A stretch of DNA of 64,000 nucleotides from Lysobacter luteus (GCF_907164845.1 NZ_OU015430.1:1-64000), one strand, 5' to 3'; counted from the stretch's first letter, positions 17,793 through 29,575 are shown. Notes: generated by a model not told the origin, from the letters alone. Made by a program: numbers and translations.

Positions 17793-18218
17793 TTAGTTGG
17801 AGCGATCCTTGATCGCGACGAAGCCCACCTTGCGCATGCCCTGCTGCTGGGCAACCTGCACCACGTCCTTGATGACGCGGTACTTGGTGGTCTTGTCGCC
17901 GCGAACATTGACCTGCGGCTGCGGGGTCTTCTGGGCCTCGACCGACAGCCGGCTCTCAAGCAACGAGGCGGTGATCGGCTCGTCGTTCCAGAACAGCTTG
18001 CCGTCCTGGGTGACCGCCAACGTGATCGGCGGCACTTCGGGGGCCAGCTGTTCCAGATTGGCCACGTCGGCCTCCGGCAACTCGACCTTCACTTTGTGCG
18101 ACATCAGGGGTGCCGTGATCATGAAGATGATCAGCAGCACCAGCATCACGTCGACGAGCGGCGTGACGTTGATTTCGGCCATCGGGCCGCCGCTATCGTT
18201 GCCTGAACTGAAGGCCAT
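17793..18218 (-). CDS. exbD1: Biopolymer transport protein ExbD (first copy)
   Basis: A 141-residue ExbD/TolR protein with [20 protein letters not shown] as the conserved helix containing the essential Asp, a periplasmic region with VELPEADVANLEQLAP, and a C-terminal fold ending RKVGFVAIKDRSN. ATG 18218 is preceded by TTGGAG and is preferred over a start four codons earlier. It partners ExbB in the proton-driven motor for TonB-dependent receptors. The paralogue downstream shares the N-terminal MAFSS start and the helix but has a different periplasmic part. Confidence 0.92.
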   Translation of the reverse strand: MAFSSGNDSGGPMAEINVTPLVDVMLVLLIIFMITAPLMSHKVKVELPEADVANLEQLAPEVPPITLAVTQDGKLFWNDEPITASLLESRLSVEAQKTPQPQVNVRGDKTTKYRVIKDVVQVAQQQGMRKVGFVAIKDRSN

Positions 18219-18253
18219 ATCGAACTCCAACTAACCTGTTAGTGCGACCGCGC

Positions 18254-19009
18254 TCAGCGCTTGGCCGCGAGCTCGCCGACGCGCGAACCGGTGGCGAAGA
18301 AGTCGTGCAGGTCGTGCGCGAAGGTGTCGAACTTGCTGTTCGTGACGCGGTTCATGCGGGTGAAGAAGTTGTACGCCAACACCGCCGGAATCGCGACGAA
18401 CAGACCGATCGCGGTCATGATCAGCGCCTCGCCGACCGGGCCCGCAACCGCGTCGATCGACGCATTGCCGCTGATGCCGATGCGGATCAGGGCGTGGTAG
18501 ATGCCCCACACGGTACCGAGCAGGCCGACGAACGGCGCGGTCGCACCGACGGTGGCGAGCAGGGTCAGGCCGGACTCGAGACGCATCGACTCACGGGTGA
18601 CGGCCTGGCGCAGGGCGCGGTCGACGAACTCGGAGCGGTTCAGCGACTCGACCAGGCGCGAGCCCTCGTGGCGCTGGTGGTGGGCGGCGGCCTGGGCGGC
18701 GTCGAGCGCGATCTTGGAGAACGGCTCGCTGCGCTTCTGCTCTTCCATGTAGCGGATCGAGTCCTGCGCGTTGGTGGTTTCCCAGAACGTGCCGATGACG
18801 CGGTCGGAGCTGCTGCGCAGGCGCATGTTCTTGATCAGGTTGACCACGATCCAGTAGACCGAGAGGACCGAGAACAGGACCAGGGTGAGGAACACGATCC
18901 ATGCGACCAGGTCGAACGCCTGGACCATGTGGGAGAAGCTCATCTGCTGGAACGCTTCGGCGTTGTTGCCTCCGGCAGCAGCAGCGGCGGTGGTGGTTTC
19001 CTGAAGCAT
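18254..19009 (-). CDS. exbB: MotA/TolQ/ExbB proton-channel family protein
   Basis: A 251-residue inner-membrane protein with three helices: one near the N-terminus (~32-55) and two near the C-terminus (ATVGATAPFVGLLGTVWGIYHAL and EALIMTAIGLFVAIPAVLAYNFF), which carry the conserved Thr and the channel lining. It forms the pentameric proton channel of the TonB energising complex. It follows tonB after 102 bases and precedes exbD1 by 35 bases, in one transcription unit ending in the strong terminator at 17.3 kb. Confidence 0.94.
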   Translation of the reverse strand: MLQETTTAAAAAGGNNAEAFQQMSFSHMVQAFDLVAWIVFLTLVLFSVLSVYWIVVNLIKNMRLRSSSDRVIGTFWETTNAQDSIRYMEEQKRSEPFSKIALDAAQAAAHHQRHEGSRLVESLNRSEFVDRALRQAVTRESMRLESGLTLLATVGATAPFVGLLGTVWGIYHALIRIGISGNASIDAVAGPVGEALIMTAIGLFVAIPAVLAYNFFTRMNRVTNSKFDTFAHDLHDFFATGSRVGELAAKR

Positions 19010-19111
19010 GACGCTTACCTTTAGATGTCGTGGAAGAAGGGACTACGAGTTACAGCAACTGTGACTCAACCGCGTGTGCCGGGGATGAACCTGGGGCCAT
19101 CCCGGCCGTGG

Positions 19112-19783
19112 TCAGTTGAGGTTGAAATCGACCGGGACGCGAACCCGGCTCGCAACCGCGACACCGTTTTCGATCTGCGGGTTGAAACGCCACTTGCGGG
19201 CCGCGTCGACCGCCGCGCGGTCCAGGTCGCGGTTGCGACTGGACTTCTCGACGTCGATGTCGATCACGTTGCCCTGCGCATCGATGCTGATGACCAGGAT
19301 CACCGTGCCCTCGATCTGCGCACGCAGCGCGCTCGGGGGGTAGGTCGGCGGGTTGCGCGACTTCGACGACGGATCGACCGAACCCAGCGTGTCCTGCGGG
19401 GCGGGCGGCGCCGGCGGGGCCGGCGGCGGCGCCGGGACGTCGACCGGGCTCGGGTCGTCCACCACGATCGGCGGCGGCTCGGGCGGCGGCGGCAGCGGGG
19501 TCGGCTTCGGCGGCGACAGCTCCTTAGGCGGAGTGATCGGCTTGGGCGGTTCCGGCGGCGGCGGCGGCGGCGGCGGGGGCGGCGGTGGTGGCTTGATGAT
19601 GTTCACCAAGGTCACCTCTTCCTCGGCCTTGTCCTGCGGCGGAGGCGCCATCGGCGCAAGCAGCAGCAGCAGTGCCGCACAGTGGACGGCGATCGCCATG
19701 GTGATACCGGCGATACGTGCCCAGTTCAACCCTTCGTCGCGGTCGTCGTGTGTGTTAACGGGGTTTTCCAAGTCTTGCGTCAT
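19112..19783 (-). CDS. tonB: TonB energy-transducing protein
   Basis: A 223-residue TonB. A cytoplasmic N-terminus is followed by one membrane helix (~24-44, TMAIAVHCAALLLLLA, with the His that couples to ExbB/ExbD), then a Pro-rich spacer that includes a run of 13 prolines and Pro/Lys and Pro/Glu blocks, and the C-terminal TonB domain (YPPSALRAQIEGTVILVISI to DAARKWRFNP). It passes energy to outer-membrane TonB-dependent receptors. It is the first gene of the exb operon. Confidence 0.94.
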   Translation of the reverse strand: MTQDLENPVNTHDDRDEGLNWARIAGITMAIAVHCAALLLLLAPMAPPPQDKAEEEVTLVNIIKPPPPPPPPPPPPPEPPKPITPPKELSPPKPTPLPPPPEPPPIVVDDPSPVDVPAPPPAPPAPPAPQDTLGSVDPSSKSRNPPTYPPSALRAQIEGTVILVISIDAQGNVIDIDVEKSSRNRDLDRAAVDAARKWRFNPQIENGVAVASRVRVPVDFNLN

Positions 19784-19875
19784 TGCGCCGTCAGCTCGGG
19801 GAGGAAAGCCGGGCGCTGGCAGGCGCCGCGGGAGGTCTGGCTCTCATGGGGTTTGACGCCACGGGAACCTCCTAG

Positions 19876-19904
19876 GATATACCAAAGTCCGTTGGCGGTT
19901 CCAA
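19876..19904 (-). promoter_or_regulatory. Sigma-70-type promoter of tonB
   Basis: On the minus strand TTGGAA (-35, 19899-19904) and TATATC (-10, 19876-19881) are 17 bases apart, about 90 bases before the tonB start. The gap is locally AT-richer than its surroundings. No Fur box was recognised. Confidence 0.5.
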
Positions 19905-19932
19905 GCGGATTCTGGCGTTTTCGTGATGCCGG

Positions 19933-21168
19933 TTAGTCGCTCGCGGCCTTGATGATGCCGCGTGCTTCCGCCGGGTCCGGGACGCCCTTCTCGAGCGCGC
20001 GCCCGGCGGCCTCACCCGCCTCCGCGTCACGTCCCTCGTTGAGCAGGACCTTGGCGAGGTTGAGGTAGGTGCTGCCGTCGTCGTCCAGCGGGGCCGCCTT
20101 GCGGTAGGCCTCGATGGCCGGCGCGATCTGGCCGGAGAAATAGTACGCCTGCGCGAGCGCAACGCTGGTGTTGAAGTCCTCGGCCAGGATGCCCTTGTCG
20201 ACGCCTTCGTTGATAACGGCAATCGCCTCGGCCTCTTTACCTTCCATGTTGATGTAGGTGGTGTACAGCTGCTGGTACTCGACCGCCTCGGTCAGCTGGC
20301 CGCCGGTGCGCAGCTTCTCCAGCACCGCCAGCGACTTGTCCTGCATCCCCGCCTGCTGGTACACGGCGGCGAGGTTGAGCTGGGCGCGGCGGTCGTCGGG
20401 CTTGGCGGCGGCCACCTGCTCGGCCATCCGCACCGCTTCGTCGGCATTGCCGCTTCGCGCATGGGCCTGCATCAGCAGCGCCTTCCATTCCGGCTTCGGA
20501 TCGTCGCTGGCATCGATGGCCTGCTGCATGACGGCAGCCGCCTCCTCGTTGCGGTCCATCAGGAACAGGGTCTGTCCCTTCATCATCAGGGCTTCGGCGT
20601 CGCCGCCGCCGGTTTCGCCCAGGAAACGGTCGTAGGTCGCCAGCGACTGCTCGTATTGCTTCTGCTGCTGCTGAAGCTGCGCGAGGTTGAGCATCATCGC
20701 GTAGTGGTTGTTGTTGTCGAGCGCATCGAGCGCGACGATCCGCTCGAACATCTCCAGCGCCCTGGCGGTATCGCCGGCGTCGTAGGCCACTTGGGCTGCC
20801 GTCTGGGCGGCCAGCGCCTTTTCGTAGTTGCTGGTGTCCTCGCTGGCCAGCAGCGATGCGGCGATCGCGCCCGCCTCGGCGGACTTGCCCTCGGCCTGCA
20901 GGTCGACCATTTCCTGCAGCTTCTTGCCCGTGCGGCCCGAGGTCTTCAGCCCCGGCGACTCGCGGGTGGCCAGCGGGTAACGCTGCTGCGCCTCCTTCGA
21001 GGCCCGGGAACTGCGCCGGTCGGAACGCTCACGCCGTTCGATGCGCTGGTCGGACGCGGGGTTGGCACCGGTGTCCTGGGCCAGCACGGCGGGCGACAGC
21101 GTCAGCGCCATCGCGGCACCGGCGATCAGCGCCATCGAACGGCGGTATCGGGAGATCTGGATTGTCAT
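19933..21168 (-). CDS. Secreted TPR-repeat protein
   Basis: A 411-residue exported protein with a signal peptide (cut near VLA-QD), a basic linker rich in Arg/Ser (ERRERSDRRSSRASK), and then TPR repeats over nearly the whole length, seen as A/L-A-Y-DAGDTARAL, AQLQQQQKQYEQSLATYDRF and AQAYYFSGQIAPAIEAYRKA. Such proteins scaffold periplasmic or envelope complexes. It is just upstream of tonB on the same strand but separated by about 150 bases with a promoter, so it is probably a separate unit. In Xanthomonadaceae a TPR protein is often found next to TonB systems, but its function is not established here. Confidence 0.82.
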   Translation of the reverse strand: MTIQISRYRRSMALIAGAAMALTLSPAVLAQDTGANPASDQRIERRERSDRRSSRASKEAQQRYPLATRESPGLKTSGRTGKKLQEMVDLQAEGKSAEAGAIAASLLASEDTSNYEKALAAQTAAQVAYDAGDTARALEMFERIVALDALDNNNHYAMMLNLAQLQQQQKQYEQSLATYDRFLGETGGGDAEALMMKGQTLFLMDRNEEAAAVMQQAIDASDDPKPEWKALLMQAHARSGNADEAVRMAEQVAAAKPDDRRAQLNLAAVYQQAGMQDKSLAVLEKLRTGGQLTEAVEYQQLYTTYINMEGKEAEAIAVINEGVDKGILAEDFNTSVALAQAYYFSGQIAPAIEAYRKAAPLDDDGSTYLNLAKVLLNEGRDAEAGEAAGRALEKGVPDPAEARGIIKAASD

Positions 21169-21276
21169 GGGGGCCCCACAGGAATCGCGGACGGATGATG
21201 CAGCGTTGTCCAAGGGGGGTGAACCTAGCAGAAAGCCCGCTTCGGCCGCCATCTTGTGGGTCGGGTTTTTTCGTGC

Positions 21277-22095
21277 TTACCCGCAGCTGGGCTTGCGCCC
21301 GGCTGCCTGCGCCTGCTGGTACACCGGCATCAGGTCGGCCGCGCGCGCGCGCAGCTCGGCGATACGGCTCTGCGGTTCGGGGTGGGTGGAAAGCCACTCC
21401 GGACCTCGGCTCCCGCCCGCGGCGATCATGTTCTGCCAGAGGTTGACCGCCTGTTCCGGGTTGAACCCCGCCTCTGCCATCAGGCGCTGTCCGACGATGT
21501 CGGCCTCGGACTCCTGCGCCCGGTTGTTGGGGAGCAGGAACGCGGCCTGGACCGCGGCGCCGCCGAGCTGCTGCGTGGTCTGCGCGGCGCCCGACCCGTA
21601 CTGCGACCCGACCAGCGCGCCAAGGATGCCGATGCCGGCCTGCGCGCCCATTTGGCGGGTGACACGCTCGTCATGGTGGCGGGAGACGACGTGGCCGATC
21701 TCGTGCGCGATGACGCCGGCCAGCTGGTCCTGGTTGCGGGCCACGCTGAAGATCCCGGTGTACAGGCCGACCTTGCCGCCGGGCAGGGCGAACGCGTTGG
21801 GCTCCTTGTTGACGAACAGCGCGCTTTCCCAGCCCGTCTGCCAGCCCGAGGGCAGCTGGCGGGTGATGGCACTGACCACGCACCGCATGTAGGCGGTCTG
21901 GCTGGAGTTGGTGCTCTGCGGCAGCTTCGCCTTGTACTCGGCGAACGCCTGCGCGCCCATCTGGTTGAGCTGCTCCTGGGGCACCGCGCCGACCTGCTGG
22001 GTACGGCCGGTGGGGGAGGTGGTGGTGGCGCAGGCGGCGGTGACCGCCGCGATCGCCAGGCCGAGCAGCAACGGTTTGATGGGCGCGGATTTCAT
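21277..22095 (-). CDS. M48-family zinc metalloprotease, lipoprotein
   Basis: A 272-residue periplasmic protease anchored by lipid (start MKSAPIKPLLLG..., lipobox TAAC). The zinc site is HEIGH in VIAHEIGHVVSRHH, with the third ligand Glu in AQESEADIVGQRLM. A conserved membrane-like segment (AGIGILGALVGSQY) and WLSTHPEPQSRI match the LoiP/YcaL-like M48 group, which degrades misfolded outer-membrane proteins. ATG 22095 gives the signal sequence directly. It lies 76 bases after gyrB on the same strand. Confidence 0.88.
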   Translation of the reverse strand: MKSAPIKPLLLGLAIAAVTAACATTTSPTGRTQQVGAVPQEQLNQMGAQAFAEYKAKLPQSTNSSQTAYMRCVVSAITRQLPSGWQTGWESALFVNKEPNAFALPGGKVGLYTGIFSVARNQDQLAGVIAHEIGHVVSRHHDERVTRQMGAQAGIGILGALVGSQYGSGAAQTTQQLGGAAVQAAFLLPNNRAQESEADIVGQRLMAEAGFNPEQAVNLWQNMIAAGGSRGPEWLSTHPEPQSRIAELRARAADLMPVYQQAQAAGRKPSCG

Positions 22096-22171
22096 GGGCG
22101 CGATTCCTGTTCCGGGACGGTTCTTGTAAGCCGCCCCGGATGAATGGGCCGTCAAAGCACGCGGGACTGGT

Positions 22172-24697
<2,526 letters not shown>

Positions 24698-24718
24698 TCA
24701 CTGTAATAAGTGGGTTCA

Positions 24719-24724
24719 AGTATA
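24719..24724 (-). promoter_or_regulatory. Possible -10 element of gyrB promoter
   Basis: TATACT on the minus strand, about 75 bases before gyrB, lies in a short AT-rich stretch of the recF-gyrB gap. No good -35 match is seen at 17 bases, so this is tentative. Confidence 0.35.
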
Positions 24725-24771
24725 GCGGACGCGGCCACCCGAAGCCTGCGGCAGGCTGTCCAACGGCTGAT

Positions 24772-25887
24772 TCAGGCGGGCTCCGCGGGCGCGATCCGGC
24801 CATGTTCCACGTGGAACCGAACGACACCGGACGAGCCGGACGCGAGCGCCGCAGGTACCGCGGTGCCGGTCACCAGTACCTGCGCGCCACTGGCTCCAAG
24901 CCGTTCAATGACGCGCATCTGGTGCGAGTGGTCCAATTCCGAAGCCAGGTCATCGAGGGCGATGACCGGCCATTCCCCGCACCAGGACGCCAGATGTTGG
25001 GCTTGGGCGAGCAGCGCCGATAGTGCCACGAGTTTCGCCTGCCCGCGGGACAGGGCTTCGCGGCCGGGGAGGGCGGAAAAACCGAGGCGAAAGTCGGCGC
25101 GGTGGGGGCCGACCGAGGTAAAGCCGGCCTGCTGGTCGCGCGCGCGGTTTAGCAGCAGCGCATCGGCCAACGGCACCTCATGGCGGCGCCAGCCTGGCGC
25201 GTATTCCAGGGCGACATCCCCCAGTGAAGGGACAAGATCCCGCCCGATCTGACGGTACGCGGGCTCCAGCATCGTCAGGTAGCCCTCGCGGTGGCTCGAC
25301 AGCTGCTCACCCGCGGTCGCCAGCTCGTGATCCCAGGCGTCCAGCTGCGCGGAGCCGCCGCGGGACTTCAGCAGCGCATTACGCTGCTTGAGGGCGCGCG
25401 AGTACCGGCGCCAGATCGGCATGAACTCGTGTTCCACGTGGAACAGGCCCCAATCCAGATACCGACGTCGCGTGTCTGCCGAACCGCTCACCAGCGCATG
25501 GCTGCCCGGTTCGAAGGTCACAACGGCGAGCGCCGCGATCAGTTCGCCCAACTGGCTCACCTGCGCCCCGTCGATCCGCCCGCTCCAGTCCGCGCCGGAG
25601 TGGCGCAATCCTGCACGGCGGGTGACGCCACCCCCGGCATGCGGCGTCCCGGACCCGACCTGCTGCCATTCGACGAATACCTCGAGGGCCGGCGCTCCGG
25701 TCCGGATCAGGCCATCGCGCACCCGTCCCCGGAAGCTGCGGCCATACGCCATGAGATGCAGCGCTTCAAGCACGGTGCTCTTGCCCGCACCATTGTCGCC
25801 GGTGATCACGTTGAGTCCCGGGCCCGGGCGCCAGCTCGCCTCTTCGAAGCGCCGGACATTGCGAAGATCGAGTCGGGTTACCCGCAC
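24772..25887 (-). CDS. recF: DNA replication and repair protein RecF
   Basis: A 371-residue SMC-like ATPase that binds ends of single-strand gaps and helps load RecA. It has Walker A GDNGAGKST near residue 30, the signature LSRGQAKLVALSALLAQA and Walker B VIALDDLASELDHSHQ. The GTG start at 25887, with AGAGGGGGC before it, puts the first strand VRVTRLDLRNVRRF at the N-terminus as in the family; the frame extends upstream but has no homology there. It follows dnaN by 103 bases. Confidence 0.95.
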   Translation of the reverse strand: MRVTRLDLRNVRRFEEASWRPGPGLNVITGDNGAGKSTVLEALHLMAYGRSFRGRVRDGLIRTGAPALEVFVEWQQVGSGTPHAGGGVTRRAGLRHSGADWSGRIDGAQVSQLGELIAALAVVTFEPGSHALVSGSADTRRRYLDWGLFHVEHEFMPIWRRYSRALKQRNALLKSRGGSAQLDAWDHELATAGEQLSSHREGYLTMLEPAYRQIGRDLVPSLGDVALEYAPGWRRHEVPLADALLLNRARDQQAGFTSVGPHRADFRLGFSALPGREALSRGQAKLVALSALLAQAQHLASWCGEWPVIALDDLASELDHSHQMRVIERLGASGAQVLVTGTAVPAALASGSSGVVRFHVEHGRIAPAEPA

Positions 25888-25990
25888 ACCGCCCCCTCTG
25901 CCGGGCTGCGCGTCTGCCACACAGCAGCACGCCCGGACGGGCCGGGCGCGCATTCAGACTCAGTTTGTTCCACGTGGAACACCGTTCGCG

Positions 25991-27091
25991 TTACAGCCGC
26001 AACGGCATGACGACGTGGCGGCAGCGGTCGTTGGAAGCCTCGCGCACCAGCGCAGAGGAGTTCGCGTCGCGAAGGGCGAGGGTGACCTGCTCGTCCTTCA
26101 ACGCGGTCAATGCGTCGAGCAGGTAGTTGACGTTGAAACCCACCGACAGGTCATCGACCCGGGTGTCGGCCTCGACCTCTTCCTGCGCCTCTTCCTGCTC
26201 GGGGTTGTGCGCACTGATCTTCAGCTGGCCCGGCGAAACCTCGATGCGGACGCCGCGGTACTTCTCGTTGGACAGGATCGCGGCGCGCTGCAGCGAGGCG
26301 CGCAGGACCTCGCGGTCGATCCGGACCTCCTTGTCGGCGCCGATCGGAATCACCGCCTCGTAGTCGGGGAACCGGCCATCGATCAGCTTGCTGGTAAAGG
26401 TCACGTCGTCTCGCTTGACCCGGATGTGGCCTCGGCCCATTTCCAGCTCCAGCTCGCGCTCTCCACCTTCCAGCAGCCGCTGCAGCTCGGTCACGCCCTT
26501 GCGCGGCACGATGATCTGCCGCTTGGTCTGGGCGCTGCCCTCGTAGGCTGCCTCGCACAGGGCGAGGCGGTGGCCGTCGGTCGCCACGCAGCGCAGGCTG
26601 TCCTCGCGGAGGTCGAACAGCAGGCCATTGAGGTAGTAGCGCACATCCTGCTGGGCCATCGCGAATGCGGTTCGCTCGATCAGCTCCTTCAGCGTCGCTT
26701 CCGGCACGCGCACGCGCTCGGTGGCCTCGACCTCGTCGATCGACGGGAAGTCGTTGGCGGGGAGACTGGCCAGGGTGAAGCGCGAGCGCCCGGCCTGCAC
26801 CGTCACCTTGTCGGCGCTCTGGCTGATCGAGATACGGCTGCCGTCGGGCAGGGCGCGGACGATGTCGAACAGCTTTCGCGCCGGGATCGTGGTTTCACCA
26901 TCGGCGGCGTCCTCGACCGCGATGCGCGAGACCATCTCGACTTCCAGGTCGGTGCCGGTCAGCGACAACTGTCCGTCGCGCACCTGGACCAGCAGGTTGG
27001 CGAGCACGGGCAGGGTCTGTCGCCGTTCGACCACGTTGACGACCTGCGCCAACGGCTTGAGAAACACTTCGCGTTGCAGGCTGAAACGCAT
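25991..27091 (-). CDS. dnaN: DNA polymerase III beta subunit (sliding clamp)
   Basis: A 366-residue clamp with the three-fold repeat of the beta subunit: MRFSLQREVFLKPLAQVVNVVERR at the start, the middle EATLKELIERTAFAMAQQDVRYYLNG and the C-terminal VVMPLRL, which forms the partner-binding pocket. It encircles DNA and holds polymerase III. GGGGAAGGA precedes the ATG at 27091. It follows dnaA across a 254-base gap that is the likely oriC. Confidence 0.98.
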   Translation of the reverse strand: MRFSLQREVFLKPLAQVVNVVERRQTLPVLANLLVQVRDGQLSLTGTDLEVEMVSRIAVEDAADGETTIPARKLFDIVRALPDGSRISISQSADKVTVQAGRSRFTLASLPANDFPSIDEVEATERVRVPEATLKELIERTAFAMAQQDVRYYLNGLLFDLREDSLRCVATDGHRLALCEAAYEGSAQTKRQIIVPRKGVTELQRLLEGGERELELEMGRGHIRVKRDDVTFTSKLIDGRFPDYEAVIPIGADKEVRIDREVLRASLQRAAILSNEKYRGVRIEVSPGQLKISAHNPEQEEAQEEVEADTRVDDLSVGFNVNYLLDALTALKDEQVTLALRDANSSALVREASNDRCRHVVMPLRL

Positions 27092-27345
27092 GCGGTCCTT
27101 CCCCTATGCCCAATACAAAAGAGTTGAATAAATCAAAAGCTTGGTGGTGATGGAGCGTCCGGAAATCCGGGAAAACACGCCTAACTCGTTGAACTTACGG
27201 CGTTTTGTAGCCCTTCAATCTCCGGGACAACTCCCCGCCGGAGCCGGGGACATGCTGTGGACAATTTTGCGGGCGTGCCGGCCGGGCCGGCTTGTCCACA
27301 ACTTGTCCTCAACCGGTGCACATCGTTCGCGCACCCGGTCGAACG
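27092..27345. other. oriC: Probable chromosomal replication origin (oriC), dnaA-dnaN gap
   Basis: This 254-base gap holds two DnaA-box-like sites, each one mismatch from TTATCCACA: TTGTCCACA on the minus strand at 27256-27264 and on the plus strand at 27292-27300. A weaker TTGTCCTCA is at 27303-27311. A stretch near 27107-27141 (ACAAAAGAGTTGAATAAATC) is AT-rich compared with the rest of the window and may be the unwinding element. Position next to dnaA and dnaN supports oriC. Confidence 0.65.
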
Positions 27346-28677
27346 CTACTCGCTGAGCTTTCGGATCAGCTTGTCCCAGTCCTCGCGCATCTTGCCGTCC
27401 GTCTCCATCAGGCTGCGGATCTGGCGGCAGGCATGCAGCACGGTGGTGTGGTCGCGGCCCGCGAACGCGTCGCCGATCTCGGGCAGGCTGTGCTCGGTCA
27501 GTTCCTTGGTCAGCGCCATCGCCATCTGGCGCGGACGGGCGAGCGAGCGGGTCCGCCGTTTCGACAACAAGTCCTTGATCTGCAACCCGTAGTAGTCTGC
27601 CACGGTCTTCTGGATGTTGGGGATCGAGATCGACTGCTGCTGCGAGCGCAGCAGGTCGCGCAGGGTCTCCTGGGCGAACTCGGTCGTGATCGCCCGGCCG
27701 GTGAAGTTGGCGCGGGCTGCCAGCGTATTGAGCGCGCCCTCCAGGTCGCGCACGTTGGACCGCATCTTCTTGGCCAGCAGGTAGGCCACTTCCTCGGGGA
27801 TCTGCGCGCCACGCTCGGCGGCCTTGGACAGCACGATCTGGGCGCGGGTCTCGAAGTCCGGCGGGTCGATCGCCACCGACAGGCCCCAGCCCAGCCGCGA
27901 CTTCAACCGTGGCTCCAGCCCCTCGACCTCGCGTGGGAAACGGTCGCAGGTGAGGATGATCTGCTGCTTGCCGTCGATCAGCGCGTTGAAGGTGTGGAAG
28001 AACTCCTCCTGGGTGCGGTCCTTGCCGGCGAAGAACTGGATGTCATCGATCAACAGCGCGTCGACCTGCTGGAACTGCTTCTTGAACGCCGCCATGCCAT
28101 TGGTCTTGTCCTGCAGCGCCTTCATCAGCGCGGCCAGGAACTGCTCGCTGCGCAGGTACAGCACGCGCATCGACGGGTCGGCCGCGCGCATCGCGTTGCC
28201 GGCGGCGAACATCAGGTGGGTCTTGCCCAGGCCGGTGCCGCCGTACAGCAGCAACGGGTTGTGGGCGCGGTCGCCGGGCTTGAGCGCGGCCTGCCAGGCG
28301 GCGGCGCGGCCGAGCTGGTTGCTCCGGCCCTCGACGAAGTTGTCGAACGTGTAGTGGCTGTCCAGGTTGCCCACGAACGGCTCGGAGGGCAGGGCGGCAG
28401 TGGGACGGGCCGACGGCGCGGCGGCCACCGGGGCGGCCGGGCGCGGCAGCGAGCCGACCTCCAGGCTGACATCGTCGTTGCCGGCGAAGTGACCGAGCAG
28501 CTCGCGGATCCGGTCCAGGTAGCGCTCGCGGACGTGTTCGACCACGAACGCGTTGGGCGCGTACAGCACTGTGGCGCCGTCGCGGCGGCTGGCCTGCAGG
28601 GGTTTGAGCCAGGTGTGGACGTCTTCGGCCGGAAACTCGGCTTCGAGGCGTTCAAGGCAGCGGGGCCAGACGTCCAT
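27346..28677 (-). CDS. dnaA: Chromosomal replication initiator DnaA
   Basis: A 443-residue AAA+ initiator. Domain I starts [20 protein letters not shown]; a short linker follows; the AAA+ domain has Walker [11 protein letters not shown] near residue 140 and Walker [22 protein letters not shown]; the C-terminal DNA-binding domain has the signature [18 protein letters not shown] 28677 fits the family N-terminus; an in-frame ATG at 28710 adds 11 residues and cannot be excluded. It reads away from rpmH on the opposite strand. Confidence 0.98.
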   Translation of the reverse strand: MDVWPRCLERLEAEFPAEDVHTWLKPLQASRRDGATVLYAPNAFVVEHVRERYLDRIRELLGHFAGNDDVSLEVGSLPRPAAPVAAAPSARPTAALPSEPFVGNLDSHYTFDNFVEGRSNQLGRAAAWQAALKPGDRAHNPLLLYGGTGLGKTHLMFAAGNAMRAADPSMRVLYLRSEQFLAALMKALQDKTNGMAAFKKQFQQVDALLIDDIQFFAGKDRTQEEFFHTFNALIDGKQQIILTCDRFPREVEGLEPRLKSRLGWGLSVAIDPPDFETRAQIVLSKAAERGAQIPEEVAYLLAKKMRSNVRDLEGALNTLAARANFTGRAITTEFAQETLRDLLRSQQQSISIPNIQKTVADYYGLQIKDLLSKRRTRSLARPRQMAMALTKELTEHSLPEIGDAFAGRDHTTVLHACRQIRSLMETDGKMREDWDKLIRKLSE

Positions 28678-28813
28678 AGGGTGTGTAATGACCGTGGTGC
28701 GTGAAGACATGGACGGACCCCGCGCGCGGCCGGAGGGCCTCGGCGCCGGGGCGAATAGGGCCGGCCAGACTAGCACCGGGCACCGCCGGGGAACAGGGAA
28801 AGGCCGGGCCGGC

Positions 28814-28843
28814 TTGACCGCACCATCGGGCGGCCGCTAGAAT
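28814..28843 (+). promoter_or_regulatory. Sigma-70 promoter of rpmH
   Basis: TTGACC (-35, 28814-28819) and TAGAAT (-10, 28838-28843) are 18 bases apart and end 32 bases before the rpmH start. A strong, conventional promoter for the rpmH-rnpA unit. Confidence 0.72.
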
Positions 28844-28875
28844 TTCCGGTTCCGCATAAACCCCAGAGCCGTACC

Positions 28876-29016
28876 ATGGCCACCAAGCGCACCTATCAGC
28901 CCAGCAACCTCAAGCGCAAGCGCGACCACGGCTTCCGTGCCCGCATGGCGACCGCCGACGGCCGCAAGATCCTCGCGCGTCGCCGCGCCAAGGGCCGCAA
29001 GCGTCTCTGCGCCTGA
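28876..29016 (+). CDS. rpmH: 50S ribosomal protein L34
   Basis: A 46-residue protein, too short for many gene finders. It starts [20 protein letters not shown], has [20 protein letters not shown] and ends RKRLCA. This is the standard L34 sequence of gammaproteobacteria. It opens the rpmH-rnpA-yidC-mnmE series, divergent from dnaA, and rnpA follows after 79 bases. Confidence 0.97.
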   Translation: MATKRTYQPSNLKRKRDHGFRARMATADGRKILARRRAKGRKRLCA

Positions 29017-29095
29017 TCACCACGTTGCCGGTTCCGGGTATCCCGGGCCGCACGTAGTGTCGCGACGGCCGCCCATCGCCGCCGTCGCCTTCCAG

Positions 29096-29575
29096 ATGAC
29101 CACGAACCGCTTCCCGCGCACCGCGCGGGTTCGCGCGCGTTCCGACTTCGACCGCATATTCAAGCACGGCCGGCGCGTGGCGCTGCCCGTGCTTGCGTTG
29201 CATTGGCACCGGCCGTCGCCGGATGAGGTCGTCGTGCCCGCCGCGCCCGAAACCGGGCCGCGGCTGGGCCTGGCGGTGTCGCGCAAGGTCGACCGCCGTG
29301 CGGTCGGCCGTAACCGGATCAAGCGCGTCCTGCGCGACAGCTTCCGCGAGCACCGCGGCCGCCTCGCCGGTGGCGACTACGTCGTCGTCGCCCGGCCGGC
29401 CGCCGCCCAGTGCACCGGTCCGCAGCTGCGGACGGCCTTCCTCGACCTGCTGCGCCGTGCCGGTGCCCTGCAGGCCGCGTTGCCGGCATCCGCGGCGGCC
29501 GTCACAATGCCGGCGCCGGCCGACTCGGCCGAGCCATCCCCACCTTTTCCCGCGCCGCCTTCGGGCGGCGGCTGA
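29096..29575 (+). CDS. rnpA: Ribonuclease P protein component
   Basis: A 159-residue basic protein that binds RNase P RNA and helps process tRNA 5' ends. Marks are FPRTARVRARSDFDRIFKHGRR, LGLAVSRKVDRRAVGRNRIKRV (the RNR motif is GRNRIKR) and FREHRGRLAGGDYVVVARP. A Pro/Ala/Ser-rich C-terminal tail makes it longer than the usual ~120 residues. The start at 29096 matches the family; an upstream GTG in frame is possible. There is no yidD between it and yidC. Confidence 0.93.
   Translation: MTTNRFPRTARVRARSDFDRIFKHGRRVALPVLALHWHRPSPDEVVVPAAPETGPRLGLAVSRKVDRRAVGRNRIKRVLRDSFREHRGRLAGGDYVVVARPAAAQCTGPQLRTAFLDLLRRAGALQAALPASAAAVTMPAPADSAEPSPPFPAPPSGGG

Noticed and set aside
28711-28875. oriC in the gap between dnaA and rpmH.
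   Set aside because: No DnaA-box-like sites were found there; it carries a sigma-70 promoter for rpmH instead.
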